Shown piece after piece: positions 26,597 through 36,165 of a DNA stretch of 64,000 nucleotides. A model generated the notes under the pieces. The model was not told the origin of the DNA, did not search any database, and saw only the letters and a list, made by a program, of their open reading frames with translations. Made by a program: the position numbers and the translations under genes. Source of the stretch: Armatimonadota bacterium (GTDB taxonomy: Bacteria; Armatimonadota; Fimbriimonadia; Fimbriimonadales; Fimbriimonadaceae); the NCBI GenBank assembly GCA_016125185.1, contig WGMG01000001.1, positions 310,001 through 374,000 on the forward strand, given 5' to 3'. The first letter of the stretch is position 1; every line of letters starts with the position of its first letter.

Positions 26597-29134
26597 ATGC
26601 TTCTCGCCTGGACCGTCGCCGTTGCCGCCTCCCAATCCAAGATGCCTTACCTCAACCCCAGCCTCTCGGTCGAGGTGCGGGCAAAGGACCTGGTCGGGCG
26701 GATGACTCTCGCCGAGAAAGTCTCCCAAATGGTACACGGAGCGAAGGCAATTCCCCGCCTTGGTGTCCCAGCCTATAACTGGTGGAACGAGGCATTGCAC
26801 GGTGTGGCTCGCAACGGAACCGCCACCGTGTTTCCCCAGCCGATCGGCCTCGCCGCCACCTTCCAGCCCGACCTCATCCATCAGATGGGCGTCGCCACAT
26901 CGGACGAAGCGCGCGCCAAGTTTCACGACCAATTCCGCAAAACCGGCTCGTCCGGAAACTACCAAGGCCTCACCATGTGGGCTCCCAATATCAACATTTT
27001 TCGCGACCCGCGCTGGGGCCGCGGCCACGAAACCTACGGCGAAGACCCCTTCCTGACTTCGCGAATGGGCGTGGCATACATCACCGGCATGCAGGGCGAC
27101 GATCCGAAATACCTGAAGACGGTCGCGACGCCGAAGCACTACGCCGTGCACAGCGGCCCCGACCCCTTGCGCCACCAATTCAACGCCACTCCGACTAAAC
27201 GCGACCTTTGGAACACCTATCTGCCCGCCTTCGAGGCGTGCATCACCGAGGGCAAAGCATGGTCGATCATGTCGTCGTACAATCGCGTGGACGGCGCACC
27301 CTCGTCGGCGAACACGGTCCTACTGGAGGACATTCTTCGCAAGAAATGGGGCTTCCAGGGGTACGTCGTGTCGGATTGCGGGGCGATCAACGACATCGTG
27401 AATGGCCACCATTACGCCAAGACATACGCCGAGGCTTCCGCCGATGCGGTCAATGCCGGGTGTGATCTAGAATGCGGCGGCGCGTACCACGCTCTGGTTC
27501 AAGCCGTGGACGAAGGGCTGATCAAGGAAGCCGAGATCGACAAATCGCTGACGCGATTGATGGAAGCAAGGATCAAACTCGGCCTCTTCGACCCACCGTC
27601 GATGGTCAAATACGCCCAAATTCCGATGTCGGTGGTCGAGAGCCCAGCCCATCAGAAACTGGCGCGAAACCTGGCCGAGAAGTCGATCGTTCTGCTCAAG
27701 AATAGCGGCACTCTGCCCCTCAAATCCAGTGTCAAATCGATCGCGGTGATCGGTCCGAATGCGGATGTCAAAGAGACGCTGTGGGGCAACTACAACGGCA
27801 TCCCGACCTACACGGTGACGCCACTGGCGGGCATCCGAAAGCTGGCCGAAGCGCGAAAGATCAAGATCAACTACGCTCGCGGGTGTACGATCACCGGTGT
27901 CGATAATGTCGAGGTTGTGCCTGCTTCGGCCTTTGCCGGACCGCTGAAGCGGGAACTGTTCCGCAACAAAACGCTGGAAGGAACGCCCGAACTCGGCGAG
28001 GCGAAGAACATCGACGAGAATTGGGGCGAAGATGGCCCGGCAAAGGACCTGAAAGACAACTTTTCGATCCGATGGACGGGCAAGCTGAAGGCCCCCACGA
28101 CCGGCGTTTACAACATCGGCCTTAAGGCCGACGACGGTGCGCGGCTGTGGATCGACGGCAAATTGCTTGAGGAAGATTGGACAAACGGAGCGGCGCGTCT
28201 GAAGTCGGGCCAGGTGACGCTCCAAGCGGGCCAAGTGGTCGATATCAAGGCCGAGTACTTCGAATCCGAACAGTATGCCTCTTGCCAACTGATGTGGACC
28301 ACTCCCGGGCAATCCAAGTTCGCCGACGCGGTCGAGGCGGCTAAATCTTCGGACGTGGTAGTCGCGTGCATGGGTCTCTCGCCCGCCCAAGAGGACGAGG
28401 AAGGCGACCGAACCTCCATCGAGCTTCCGGCGGTCCAAACCGAGCTCTTGAAGGCGCTGAAGGCGACGGGCAAGCCGGTGGTGTTGGTCCTTGTCAACGG
28501 CGGACCAGTTTCATCGACGTGGGCCGACGGTAACCTCTCGGCCATCATGGAGTCCTGGTACGGCGGGCAAGAGGCGGGTACCGCCATTGCGGAATCCCTG
28601 TTTGGACTCAACAACCCGGCTGGACGCCTGCCGGTGACGGTGTACCACTCCACCAGCGAACTGCCCGATTTCTCGGACTACCACATGACCAACCGGACCT
28701 ACCGCTACGATGCCCGCAAGCCGCTGTACCCGTTCGGGTTCGGCCTCAGCTACAGCAAGTTCGTGTACAGCGGATGGAAGGGGCCGAAGAAGCTGGCTAT
28801 CGGCAAGGACTTTGTGGGTCGGGTGAAGGTCACCAATATGTCTAATCGAGACGGTGACGAGGTGGTGCAGTTCTACCTCTCGCGGCACGACAAGGATGCG
28901 GCGATTCGCGAACTGCGCTGGTTCAAGCGGGTGAGTGTGCCCGCCAAGAAGAGCGTTTGGGTTGACGTGCGCCTCTCGGCCAAGGACCTGGCCGAGCATG
29001 ACGACAACGGCAAGCATGTGCTCATTCCCGAGAAGCTGACGGCGACGATCGGCGGATGCCAGCCGGGCACGCCTGGGCTTAGCGCGCCGCTGAACCTCAG
29101 CTTCGAGCTGACGGGCCAAGCCAAGAAGTGGTAG
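26597..29134 (+). CDS. Glycoside hydrolase family 3 (beta-glucosidase/xylosidase) with PA14 domain, exported
   Basis: 845 aa. Short hydrophobic N-terminus (MLLAWTVAVAASQS) suggests export. GH3 N-terminal barrel: LAEKVSQMVHGA, NWWNEALHGVAR, DPRWGRGHETYGEDP, KHYAVHSGP, SYNRVDGAPS and the nucleophile Asp in GYVVSDCGAI (near 257). A C-terminal alpha/beta sandwich starts about 365 and is interrupted by a PA14 carbohydrate-binding insert (about 455-590). A fibronectin-III-like domain ends the protein. The NWWNEALHG pattern is nearest the beta-xylosidase/arabinosidase branch. It probably finishes plant-polymer breakdown. Its stop is four bases from the convergent ALDH stop. Confidence 0.92.
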   Translation: MLLAWTVAVAASQSKMPYLNPSLSVEVRAKDLVGRMTLAEKVSQMVHGAKAIPRLGVPAYNWWNEALHGVARNGTATVFPQPIGLAATFQPDLIHQMGVATSDEARAKFHDQFRKTGSSGNYQGLTMWAPNINIFRDPRWGRGHETYGEDPFLTSRMGVAYITGMQGDDPKYLKTVATPKHYAVHSGPDPLRHQFNATPTKRDLWNTYLPAFEACITEGKAWSIMSSYNRVDGAPSSANTVLLEDILRKKWGFQGYVVSDCGAINDIVNGHHYAKTYAEASADAVNAGCDLECGGAYHALVQAVDEGLIKEAEIDKSLTRLMEARIKLGLFDPPSMVKYAQIPMSVVESPAHQKLARNLAEKSIVLLKNSGTLPLKSSVKSIAVIGPNADVKETLWGNYNGIPTYTVTPLAGIRKLAEARKIKINYARGCTITGVDNVEVVPASAFAGPLKRELFRNKTLEGTPELGEAKNIDENWGEDGPAKDLKDNFSIRWTGKLKAPTTGVYNIGLKADDGARLWIDGKLLEEDWTNGAARLKSGQVTLQAGQVVDIKAEYFESEQYASCQLMWTTPGQSKFADAVEAAKSSDVVVACMGLSPAQEDEEGDRTSIELPAVQTELLKALKATGKPVVLVLVNGGPVSSTWADGNLSAIMESWYGGQEAGTAIAESLFGLNNPAGRLPVTVYHSTSELPDFSDYHMTNRTYRYDARKPLYPFGFGLSYSKFVYSGWKGPKKLAIGKDFVGRVKVTNMSNRDGDEVVQFYLSRHDKDAAIRELRWFKRVSVPAKKSVWVDVRLSAKDLAEHDDNGKHVLIPEKLTATIGGCQPGTPGLSAPLNLSFELTGQAKKW

Positions 29135-29138
29135 CGGG

Positions 29139-30650
29139 CTAGTCGAGGTCGAACTTGATGCCTTGGGCGAGGGCGGGCTTTTCGCGACCGAAGAAGGTCG
29201 TGCTCGTCTGTCGTCGCATGTAGGCCTTCCAGGCGTCAGAGCCGGATTCGCGTCCGCCACCGGTCTCCTTTTCGCCACCAAACGCGCCGCCGATTTCGGC
29301 TCCCGAGGTGCCAATGTTGACGTTGGCGATCCCGCAGTCGCTGTGCTGCTTAAAGTATTCGGCGTCGCGGACGTCGGTCGTCATGATCGCCGAACTGAGG
29401 CCCTGCGGAACGGCGTTGTGAATCTCCAGCGCTTCGTCGAGCGAATCGAATGGGATGACGTAGGTGATCGGCGCGAAGGTCTCGGTGAAGATCGTCTCGC
29501 TCTGGCCGGACAGCTTGACCAAGGCCGGGCGTACGTAGTATCCGCCGGGATACTGGTCGGCCAATGCTCGCTCGCCGCCCACGACTTCGGTGGCTTCGGT
29601 GCGAATGCGATCAAGGGCACCCTGCATGCCATTGAAGGAGGCTTCGTCGATGAGAGGCCCAACCAGAGTTCCGGCTTCTAGTGGGTTGCCGACTTTGGAG
29701 TTGCCGATGGTGCCGTACGCCTTTTTGAGGATATCGAAGACGCGATCGACCAAGGATCGGTGGACGATAACGCGGCGAGTGGTGGTGCATCGCTGTCCGG
29801 CGGTGCCGACGCTTCCGAACAGGATCGACGGGATGGCGACATCGAGGTCGGCGGACTCGGTGACGATGATGGCGTTGTTGCCCCCGAGCTCGAGCAGGGC
29901 TCGCCCGAAGCGCCCTGCTACGCGCTGACCAACGGCCGCACCCATGCGCGTCGATCCGGTGGCCGAGATCAGGGGGACGCGAATGTCATCGACCAGCCGC
30001 GAGCCGACCGATGCATCGCCGATGATCACTTGGCTTAGGCCGGCCGGAATGCCGCCGACTTCCTGCGCGGCCTCATCAAAGATGGCTTGGCAGGCCAAGG
30101 CCGTCAGCGGAGTCTTCTCGCTGGGCTTCCAAAGACAACTATCGCCGCACACGAGGGCCAGGGCCGCATTCCACGACCAGACGGCGACGGGGAAATTGAA
30201 CGCCGAAATGATGCCGACCGGCCCGAGCGGCAACCAGTTTTCCTGCATCACGTGGTTCTTGCGCTCGCTGGCGATGGTCAGGCCATAAAGCTGGCGGGAG
30301 AGTCCGACCGCGAAGTCGCAGATGTCGATCATCTCCTGTACCTCGCCGCGACCTTCTTCCAGAATCTTTCCGCATTCAAGGGTCACCAGCTTGGCGAGGT
30401 CCTCTTTGCGTTCCCGGAGCTTGTTGCCTAGGACGCGCACCAGCTCGCCTCTTTTGGGGGCTGGGACTTCTCGCCATTGCTTGAATGCCTCGACCGATTT
30501 GGCGATTTTGGCATTGACGGAAGCTGGCGTATCCACCCTCAAGCGAGCGAGGATGGAACCGTCGATCGGCGAGGTCACCACCAGGTCGGTGCCCTGCAGT
30601 CCGCTGATGTCGGGAATCACGTTCGAGACGAGCTCGGCGTTGGAAGTCAT
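29139..30650 (-). CDS. Aldehyde dehydrogenase, ALDH7-like (alpha-aminoadipic semialdehyde type)
   Basis: 503 aa. The NAD-binding region has AFNFPVAVWSWNAALALVCGDSCLWKPSEKTPL, the general-base Glu in LELGGNNAI and the catalytic Cys in GTAGQRCTTTRR. Those two signatures, plus the NWLPLGPVGIISAFNFP start, are typical of ALDH7 (antiquitin), which oxidises alpha-aminoadipic semialdehyde in lysine breakdown and also betaine and lipid aldehydes. No lysine-catabolism partner is adjacent. A CATAAT box lies six bases before the ATG. The gene is convergent with GH3 and divergent from pepF. Confidence 0.9.
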   Translation of the reverse strand: MTSNAELVSNVIPDISGLQGTDLVVTSPIDGSILARLRVDTPASVNAKIAKSVEAFKQWREVPAPKRGELVRVLGNKLRERKEDLAKLVTLECGKILEEGRGEVQEMIDICDFAVGLSRQLYGLTIASERKNHVMQENWLPLGPVGIISAFNFPVAVWSWNAALALVCGDSCLWKPSEKTPLTALACQAIFDEAAQEVGGIPAGLSQVIIGDASVGSRLVDDIRVPLISATGSTRMGAAVGQRVAGRFGRALLELGGNNAIIVTESADLDVAIPSILFGSVGTAGQRCTTTRRVIVHRSLVDRVFDILKKAYGTIGNSKVGNPLEAGTLVGPLIDEASFNGMQGALDRIRTEATEVVGGERALADQYPGGYYVRPALVKLSGQSETIFTETFAPITYVIPFDSLDEALEIHNAVPQGLSSAIMTTDVRDAEYFKQHSDCGIANVNIGTSGAEIGGAFGGEKETGGGRESGSDAWKAYMRRQTSTTFFGREKPALAQGIKFDLD

Positions 30651-30738
30651 GCATCTATTATGAAAGCTGGGAAACCGCGAGACCCGGTGTGGGCGTAGAG
30701 ATGGTTAATTGGGGCGGCCCCGCCTCATAATCTAAACT

Positions 30739-32541
30739 ATGTCCACCGAAGTTTTGCCACCGCCGGTACGCTGGGACCTCAGCGCACTCTTCGCCTCGAT
30801 CGATGATCCGAAGATCGAAGCCACTTGGAAAGAGGCCAACGCTCGCGCCGACGCTTTCGCCACTCAGTACCGAGGCAAAATCGACGATCCGGCCCTCACG
30901 GCGGATACGCTCGCCAGCGCCCTCACTTCGCTGGAAGAGCTGACGACCGACGTTGCCAAGCCGCTTTCTTTCGCCAACCTTCTCTTTGCCGGCGATGCCA
31001 GCAATCCGACCATCGGTGCGTTTATGCAGGCGCAGATGGAGAAGGCTACCGAGCTTCAGGTCAAGCTGATGTTCTTCGAGCTTGAACTGCAGGCCGCTTC
31101 GGGCGAGGTGATCGACCGACTGCTCGCCGATCCCAAGCTCAGCAACTACGTACACCACGTCACGGTTGCGCGAACCTACAGCCCGTACCGCCTCAGCGAG
31201 AAGGAAGAGGTGCTGATGGAAGAGATGGCCAATACCGGCTCGCGGGCATGGAATCGGCTGTTCGACGAGGTGACCTCGAACTACGTCTTCAAGGTGGACA
31301 AAGACGGCGAAACCGAGGAAATGAGCCAGCAGGAAGTGCTGGCCCTGCTTCGCCACGAAGACCGAGCGACCCGACAGGCAGGAGCCGACGCTCTGACGGC
31401 TGGCCTCAAGGACCAGGAGCGGGTGCTCACTTTCATCTTCAACACGATGCTCCAGGATAAGTCGATCGAAGACCGCGTTCGGGGCTTTGAGTTCGCCCAG
31501 CAGTCGCGCCACATGGCCAACGAACTCGACCGGGAGACGGTCGATCTCGTCGTCCGGCTATGCCGCGAATACTATCCGATGGTCGCGCGTTACTACGCCG
31601 TCAAGCGACAGATTCTCGACCTTCCCGAGCTCACTCACATCGACCGATACGCACCGCTTTTCGCGGCTGAAGAAAAGGTCAGTTGGGAGCGGGCGCAAGG
31701 CATCGTCCTCGACGCCTTCGGCGAGTTCTCGGGCGAGATCCGCAGTCGAGCCGCCGAATTCTTCGATAAGAATTGGATCGATGCCGAGCCGCGAAAGGGC
31801 AAGACCGGTGGCGCATTTTGTAGCTACAACACGCCGGACACGCACCCGGTTATCCTCCAGTCGTTCCTGAACAAGATGGACGACGTGATGACGCTTGCTC
31901 ACGAGTTGGGGCACGGCGTCCACGCATCCCTTAGCCGCGCGCAGACGTACTTCAACTACCATGGCACTCTGCCGCTGGCCGAACTCGCCAGCACCTTTGG
32001 TGAGATGCTGGTGTTCGAAAAGCTCGTGTCGGGAGCATCGACCAAGGACAAGTTGGCCTTGTACGCCGAAAAGATCGAGGGCATTTTTGCGACGGTCTTC
32101 CGTCAAGCGGCGATGTACCAATTCGAGATGCGCATCCACGAGGCGCGACGCACCGAGGGCGAGCTAACCTCCGACGAATATGGTGAAATTTGGCAGGAAG
32201 AACTCCAGGCGATGTTCGGCGACTCGGTGAAGTTGGGCGATCAGCACCGATGCTGGTGGATGTACGTCAGCCATTTCATGGCGGTGCCGTTCTACGTGTA
32301 CGCCTACTCGTTCGGCGAACTCCTGGTTCTCAGCTTGTACGAAATGGCCAAGAAGCAAGGTCCTTCGTTTGCCGACGACTACATCGAGGTTTTGCGCCTT
32401 GGTGGCTCGAAGTCGCCGACCGAACTGATGGCAATGGTCAACGTCGACCTCAAATCCGAAGCCTTCTGGCGCGGCGGATTCGCGGCTATGGATCAGTTCT
32501 TGGTCGAGTTCGAGCGACTGTGGGCGGAGTACAACGCCTAA
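30739..32541 (+). CDS. pepF: Oligoendopeptidase F, M3 family
   Basis: 600 aa, the usual family length. An N-terminal helical domain precedes the M3 catalytic domain with the zinc motif LAHELGHGVHA (near 388-397) and downstream Glu ligand in ELASTFGEML. The CSYNTPDTHPVILQSF and YQFEMRIHEARR segments are typical. It cleaves short cytosolic peptides. Overlapping TAATCT and TAAACT boxes lie just before the ATG. The stop codon overlaps that of the convergent M4-like gene by four bases. Confidence 0.93.
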   Translation: MSTEVLPPPVRWDLSALFASIDDPKIEATWKEANARADAFATQYRGKIDDPALTADTLASALTSLEELTTDVAKPLSFANLLFAGDASNPTIGAFMQAQMEKATELQVKLMFFELELQAASGEVIDRLLADPKLSNYVHHVTVARTYSPYRLSEKEEVLMEEMANTGSRAWNRLFDEVTSNYVFKVDKDGETEEMSQQEVLALLRHEDRATRQAGADALTAGLKDQERVLTFIFNTMLQDKSIEDRVRGFEFAQQSRHMANELDRETVDLVVRLCREYYPMVARYYAVKRQILDLPELTHIDRYAPLFAAEEKVSWERAQGIVLDAFGEFSGEIRSRAAEFFDKNWIDAEPRKGKTGGAFCSYNTPDTHPVILQSFLNKMDDVMTLAHELGHGVHASLSRAQTYFNYHGTLPLAELASTFGEMLVFEKLVSGASTKDKLALYAEKIEGIFATVFRQAAMYQFEMRIHEARRTEGELTSDEYGEIWQEELQAMFGDSVKLGDQHRCWWMYVSHFMAVPFYVYAYSFGELLVLSLYEMAKKQGPSFADDYIEVLRLGGSKSPTELMAMVNVDLKSEAFWRGGFAAMDQFLVEFERLWAEYNA

Positions 32542-33554
32542 AGATCGACGCGCTTCCAGCCAAGGTCGATCGACTGATACACCTTGGCTGAGTAGCCCAC
32601 TCGGGCGATGTCGCGCGTGAGTCCGGCAAGATCGGAAAACTGGGCGGTGCGATCAAGTCGTTGCATCGCCTGGTACCAGACATTGCCGATGGTGTCCCAC
32701 GAGTACCCGCCGATCTCTTTTGCCGCCAAGTAGAAAGCGTGGTTGGGAATGCCGGAGTTAACGTGGACCTCGTTTGGACCGGAGTAGAGGTCCTGCATGC
32801 GGCACCTTTGGGGATCAGTCCCGAGAAAAGGGTCGTTGATGAACGCTGTGCCAGGAGCCATCAGACTTCGGATGGCGAGACGAGTCTCGGCCCGGGTCAC
32901 GATATCCCGACCGATCAGCCAGTCGGCTTGGCTAAAGCGCTGCTTGCGCGCATATTGCCGAGCCATGCTGCCAAGGACGTCGGCAAAATGCTCGTGGAGG
33001 GCGCCAGATTGCCCCGAGGGCTCCAGTTCGCAGTCGATGCTGACGATGCGGTGAGCCAGACCCAAGGCAATGACGTCGACACCCGACGTGAAGTGGTGAA
33101 ACGCTTTGCCGTCTCCGTCGCCACAGATCAGTTGGTTGCCGTTCCATAGGCTGTTGGAGAACCCGGGACCCTCGCAAATAGTCACCGCGATTGGCATTCC
33201 CTTGTTGTCGATCGAGTCGCGGTCAAACTTTTCCTTGAAGAATCGATAGGTCGCGCCGACTCCGCCGTAGGCTTCGTCGATGAGGGGATCACCGGTCGGC
33301 GGATCGCCTTCGGACCGTCTCAAGTCGCCAGGCAGTTCGCCACCATCGCCGCAGATGCAGAAAATTTGGCGGCAGAGACCAGAATCTGCTTCGAAAGTAG
33401 TTGGTTCAGGCTCGATTGACGGGAGAGAGCGCAGGGCGGCGGTTAGTCCCGCGGTTCGCTGTGCGCAAACTCGAATTGCCGGATCGGCCGAATTTGCCAT
33501 ATGTTCGAGGATGTAAGGCGGGAGAAGGCAATAAGGTCGATTCTGTTCGCGCAT
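32538..33554 (-). CDS. Thermolysin/protealysin (M4) homologue with degenerate HExxH
   Basis: 338 aa from the ATG at 33554 (MREQNRPYCLLPPYIL), which matches the protealysin-type start; a GTG at 33599 gives a 15-residue extension. The M4 fold is recognisable: GPGFSNSLWNGNQLICGDGDG, GQSGALHEHFADVLG (third zinc ligand Glu kept), and NEVHVNSGIPNHAFYLAA (active-site His kept). Where thermolysins have HELTH, the sequence reads LGLAH, so the first zinc His and the catalytic Glu are gone. No signal peptide is visible. It is probably a non-proteolytic M4 fold with a binding or regulatory role. Perfect dyads lie upstream. Confidence 0.85.
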   Translation of the reverse strand: MREQNRPYCLLPPYILEHMANSADPAIRVCAQRTAGLTAALRSLPSIEPEPTTFEADSGLCRQIFCICGDGGELPGDLRRSEGDPPTGDPLIDEAYGGVGATYRFFKEKFDRDSIDNKGMPIAVTICEGPGFSNSLWNGNQLICGDGDGKAFHHFTSGVDVIALGLAHRIVSIDCELEPSGQSGALHEHFADVLGSMARQYARKQRFSQADWLIGRDIVTRAETRLAIRSLMAPGTAFINDPFLGTDPQRCRMQDLYSGPNEVHVNSGIPNHAFYLAAKEIGGYSWDTIGNVWYQAMQRLDRTAQFSDLAGLTRDIARVGYSAKVYQSIDLGWKRVDL

Positions 33555-33614
33555 GACAGCTTGAAAGACCAAATAATACGCCGCCGCCCAATCTATCACG
33601 AACGGTAAAAAAGA

Positions 33615-33641
33615 TGACCAAAAAGTATAACTTTTTGGTCA
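33615..33641. promoter_or_regulatory. Perfect 12-base-arm dyad upstream of the M4-like gene
   Basis: TGACCAAAAAGT and ACTTTTTGGTCA flank three bases, about 60 bases before the ATG at 33554. With no GC-rich stem or T-run on the gene's side, an operator for a dimeric repressor is more likely than a terminator. Confidence 0.55.
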
Positions 33642-33645
33642 AATT

Positions 33646-33662
33646 ATTGACTTTAAGTCAAT
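33646..33662. promoter_or_regulatory. Second perfect dyad, ATTGACTT/AAGTCAAT
   Basis: Eight-base arms around one base, four bases from the first dyad, in an AT-rich island. Both half-sites begin with TTGAC, as in 33615-33641, so one regulator may bind both. Confidence 0.5.
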
Positions 33663-33663
33663 A

Positions 33664-33708
33664 AAAAAAGCTCCTCGATCAAATGTAGCCCGTCAAGGAA
33701 GCTTTTTT
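33664..33708. terminator. Bidirectional terminator after the STAND ATPase gene
   Basis: AAAAAAGCTCCT pairs with AGGAAGCTTTTTT (one bulged A), a stem with A and T runs on both sides. The 376-base gap 33555-33930 holds this terminator, the two dyads and about 220 bases (33709-33930) in which I see no convincing gene. Confidence 0.7.
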
Positions 33709-33930
33709 CCCCACATGCAATCCGAGAGCGAACGCGAAAACCCCATACGTTGCACGTTTCGACTTTCTCAAAGCTGGCTTTAAGCCGAGATCGGGCGAGC
33801 GAACCCGCCCGAATAATGGCGCGAAGAGCCCTCGGCAGCCGGGCGATGAGAACCCAGATCGCAATATCAAACGATTGATCGCATGCGAATCTATCACCCG
33901 GCATCAAATATTTCGAGAAATTTCTGAACC

Positions 33931-36165
33931 TTAACTGGAGAGCCGCTTCGCAAGCTGCATCCAGCCACCCGGCGTGGCCTGCAGCCGCGGATCGGTCTCA
34001 GCAATTTGGTTGGCCTCGCAGAGTTCGGCGAGTCGCGTTCGGCACCTGCCGAGGTCCCTGGTTTGGTACTCGTTGAGCGCGTCGATGGCGGAAACCAAGC
34101 ACTCCAGAGCCAGCGAGACTTCGCCTTTGCGTTCATAAAGGCTTGCCAAGCTGGCGAGGGTTCGCGCAGAGTGGATGACCCGATGCCCTTCGGAGACCAA
34201 TTTGAGCTGGGTTCGAAGCGTTGAGATTGCCAACTCGGTTTCGCCGAGCTTGTCGTAGCTTCGTGCCAAACCTTGGTATACGAAAGGCAGCATTTTGAGG
34301 TCTCGGCAGGACTCCAGACTAACATTGGTCTTGTCGATCCAGGCTCGAGCTTCCGCTTGGTCACCCGCTTCCAGGTGCATCTGCGCTCGGATGATCTGGG
34401 CGGTGGCTTCAAGCTCGATCAAGCCGTGCTCTCGGCACAACGCCTCGGACTGCTCCAGATAGTCGTACGCCTCTTCATGGTTGCCTTCCTCGAACGCTTG
34501 CCAAGCAAGGTCGGTCAGGGTGTCTGCGCCGGCTTCGAAGTCGCCGATCTTGTTGGCAATGGCGAGCCGTTGACCCCAAAGATCGCGGCAGGTCCGATTG
34601 TCTTGCTTGATCGAGGCGAGGGCGCCACGCAGGCCGAGCATTCGGATGGAAAGCTCTTCGCGGCGGAGCCCGATTGCCGCGTCGCACAGCGCCTCAAAGT
34701 CGGCCAAGCGACCCGATTCAAAGTAGGTGCGGCAGAGCCCATCGGCGAAGGTCTGAATTTCGTTTCCGTCGCCGGACTCGATGGCAAGGCGGCTGGCCTT
34801 GCGAAGCTGAGCCTGGTTGCTCAGCAATTCCGTCGTTCCCGCCACCCAGCGGTCTGCCGCCATCGCCTGTCCGATCGATGCCGCTCGGTGCGCAAAGAGA
34901 GAAACAAAGCGGTCGGTGGTAGGTTCGCCCAGCTTTGGTTCGCCCAAGTATTCGATGACTGAATCTGCGACTTGATACCCTTGGCGACCCTCATGCGAAA
35001 CCGACGCGATGAGTGCGCATTGGTGAAGCCGAATGAGAGAGGACGAAAAGTCTTCGTCGTTGAGGTCGGAAACGATTCGACCGTCGTCGTAAAGGAATGG
35101 ACCGGAGAAGTTCGAGAGCGCTCGAAGGGCTGATTGGTCCTGGTCCGCCAGCATGCGGAAGCAGCCATCGACCGACGAGTGGACAACGCCACCGGAGTAC
35201 GCCTGTCGCGTCGTCGCTTCGGCGAGTTGGTGGGAAAGGTTGCCGATTTCCTGGGTCCGAAGGCACCCGGCCGAGATGGCGATGGCGAGGGGAACGCCCT
35301 GAGTCAGTCGGCACAACTGGATGATTGCGGCTCGATGGTCTTCGATCTTCTCTAACCACGGCTTGGCCAATCGCGTGAAGAGCGAAATGGCCGGCGAGTT
35401 AGGTGACTCATCGGACAGATCGAACGGCTTGAGCTCGAAGTTCTCAATGGCGCTGTTCTCCGAAAGGGCGCGACATGATGTAACGATCGAAAGATTTTCG
35501 CCGCTGGCAATCAGACTCTTGAGTTCTTGTTCGATAAAATCAAGGCCGTCGATCCGGTCGAGGATTAGAACAGTTGGAACTTCGTGCAGAGTACGTCGAA
35601 CCGCGCTTTCGACATCGGAATCGGTCTCAATTTGGAGCGCATTCTTCAGTTTGTCGGTGAAGTCGGCCTTGCTGATGACGGTCGTGCAGGAGAGGTAGGC
35701 CACCCTTCGGTTACTTCTCAGCTTCTTGGCCAATGCACCGAGCAGAACCGTCTTCCCGATGCCGCCGATGCCGGTGATGGCGAGGAGGCGGCTTTCGCCA
35801 TTCAAGACTTTGTTCTCGATCTCGCCGATTTCTCGATCCCGCCCGATTACGACGCAGTCAGGCTCCGATTCAACTACGGTCCCTTCGCCCAACGCCTCGG
35901 CCCAGAGCGTGTAGACGGCTTCCAGGAATGGGTTGGTAAAGGGTTGGGGCTGACTGCCCTTGCGAAGGGAGTCGATGGCCCGACCGGTTTTGACAAGCCG
36001 CGCACGAACCTCAGATCGCTCGATCGACTGGCGTTCGACGAAGTCGATCAAGGGGGCGTCGCCCTTGCCAGAAGCGTAAAGGACGAGGTCCCTCAACAGC
36101 ACTGGCGGTACGGTAATGCGGTGCTCAGCGTCGAGCGCCGCCAAAAAGTAAATCAAATCATCCAT
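33931..36165 (-). CDS. STAND/NB-ARC ATPase with TPR-like C-terminal repeats
   Basis: 744 aa. Residues 1-95 are a helical N-terminal region of no known family. The nucleotide-binding STAND module runs about 105-330: an initial VVIGRDREIGEIE, Walker A GIGGIGKT (about 132-139), Walker B VLILDRID, sensor TSCRAL and the GVPLAI motif. A winged-helix-like stretch follows, then helical TPR-like repeats from about 430 to the end (AWQAFEEGNHEEAYDYLEQSEALCREHG, GLARSYDKLGETELAISTL). STAND proteins are ATP-switched scaffolds or regulators that sense through such repeats. The start overlaps the upstream sigma-like gene by eight bases, so they form one unit. The target is unknown. Confidence 0.88.
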   Translation of the reverse strand: MDDLIYFLAALDAEHRITVPPVLLRDLVLYASGKGDAPLIDFVERQSIERSEVRARLVKTGRAIDSLRKGSQPQPFTNPFLEAVYTLWAEALGEGTVVESEPDCVVIGRDREIGEIENKVLNGESRLLAITGIGGIGKTVLLGALAKKLRSNRRVAYLSCTTVISKADFTDKLKNALQIETDSDVESAVRRTLHEVPTVLILDRIDGLDFIEQELKSLIASGENLSIVTSCRALSENSAIENFELKPFDLSDESPNSPAISLFTRLAKPWLEKIEDHRAAIIQLCRLTQGVPLAIAISAGCLRTQEIGNLSHQLAEATTRQAYSGGVVHSSVDGCFRMLADQDQSALRALSNFSGPFLYDDGRIVSDLNDEDFSSSLIRLHQCALIASVSHEGRQGYQVADSVIEYLGEPKLGEPTTDRFVSLFAHRAASIGQAMAADRWVAGTTELLSNQAQLRKASRLAIESGDGNEIQTFADGLCRTYFESGRLADFEALCDAAIGLRREELSIRMLGLRGALASIKQDNRTCRDLWGQRLAIANKIGDFEAGADTLTDLAWQAFEEGNHEEAYDYLEQSEALCREHGLIELEATAQIIRAQMHLEAGDQAEARAWIDKTNVSLESCRDLKMLPFVYQGLARSYDKLGETELAISTLRTQLKLVSEGHRVIHSARTLASLASLYERKGEVSLALECLVSAIDALNEYQTRDLGRCRTRLAELCEANQIAETDPRLQATPGGWMQLAKRLSS

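Noticed and set aside
33653-33907. 84-codon minus-strand frame after the STAND ATPase
   Set aside because: Its 3' end runs into the bidirectional terminator, and there is no start signal or recognisable domain.
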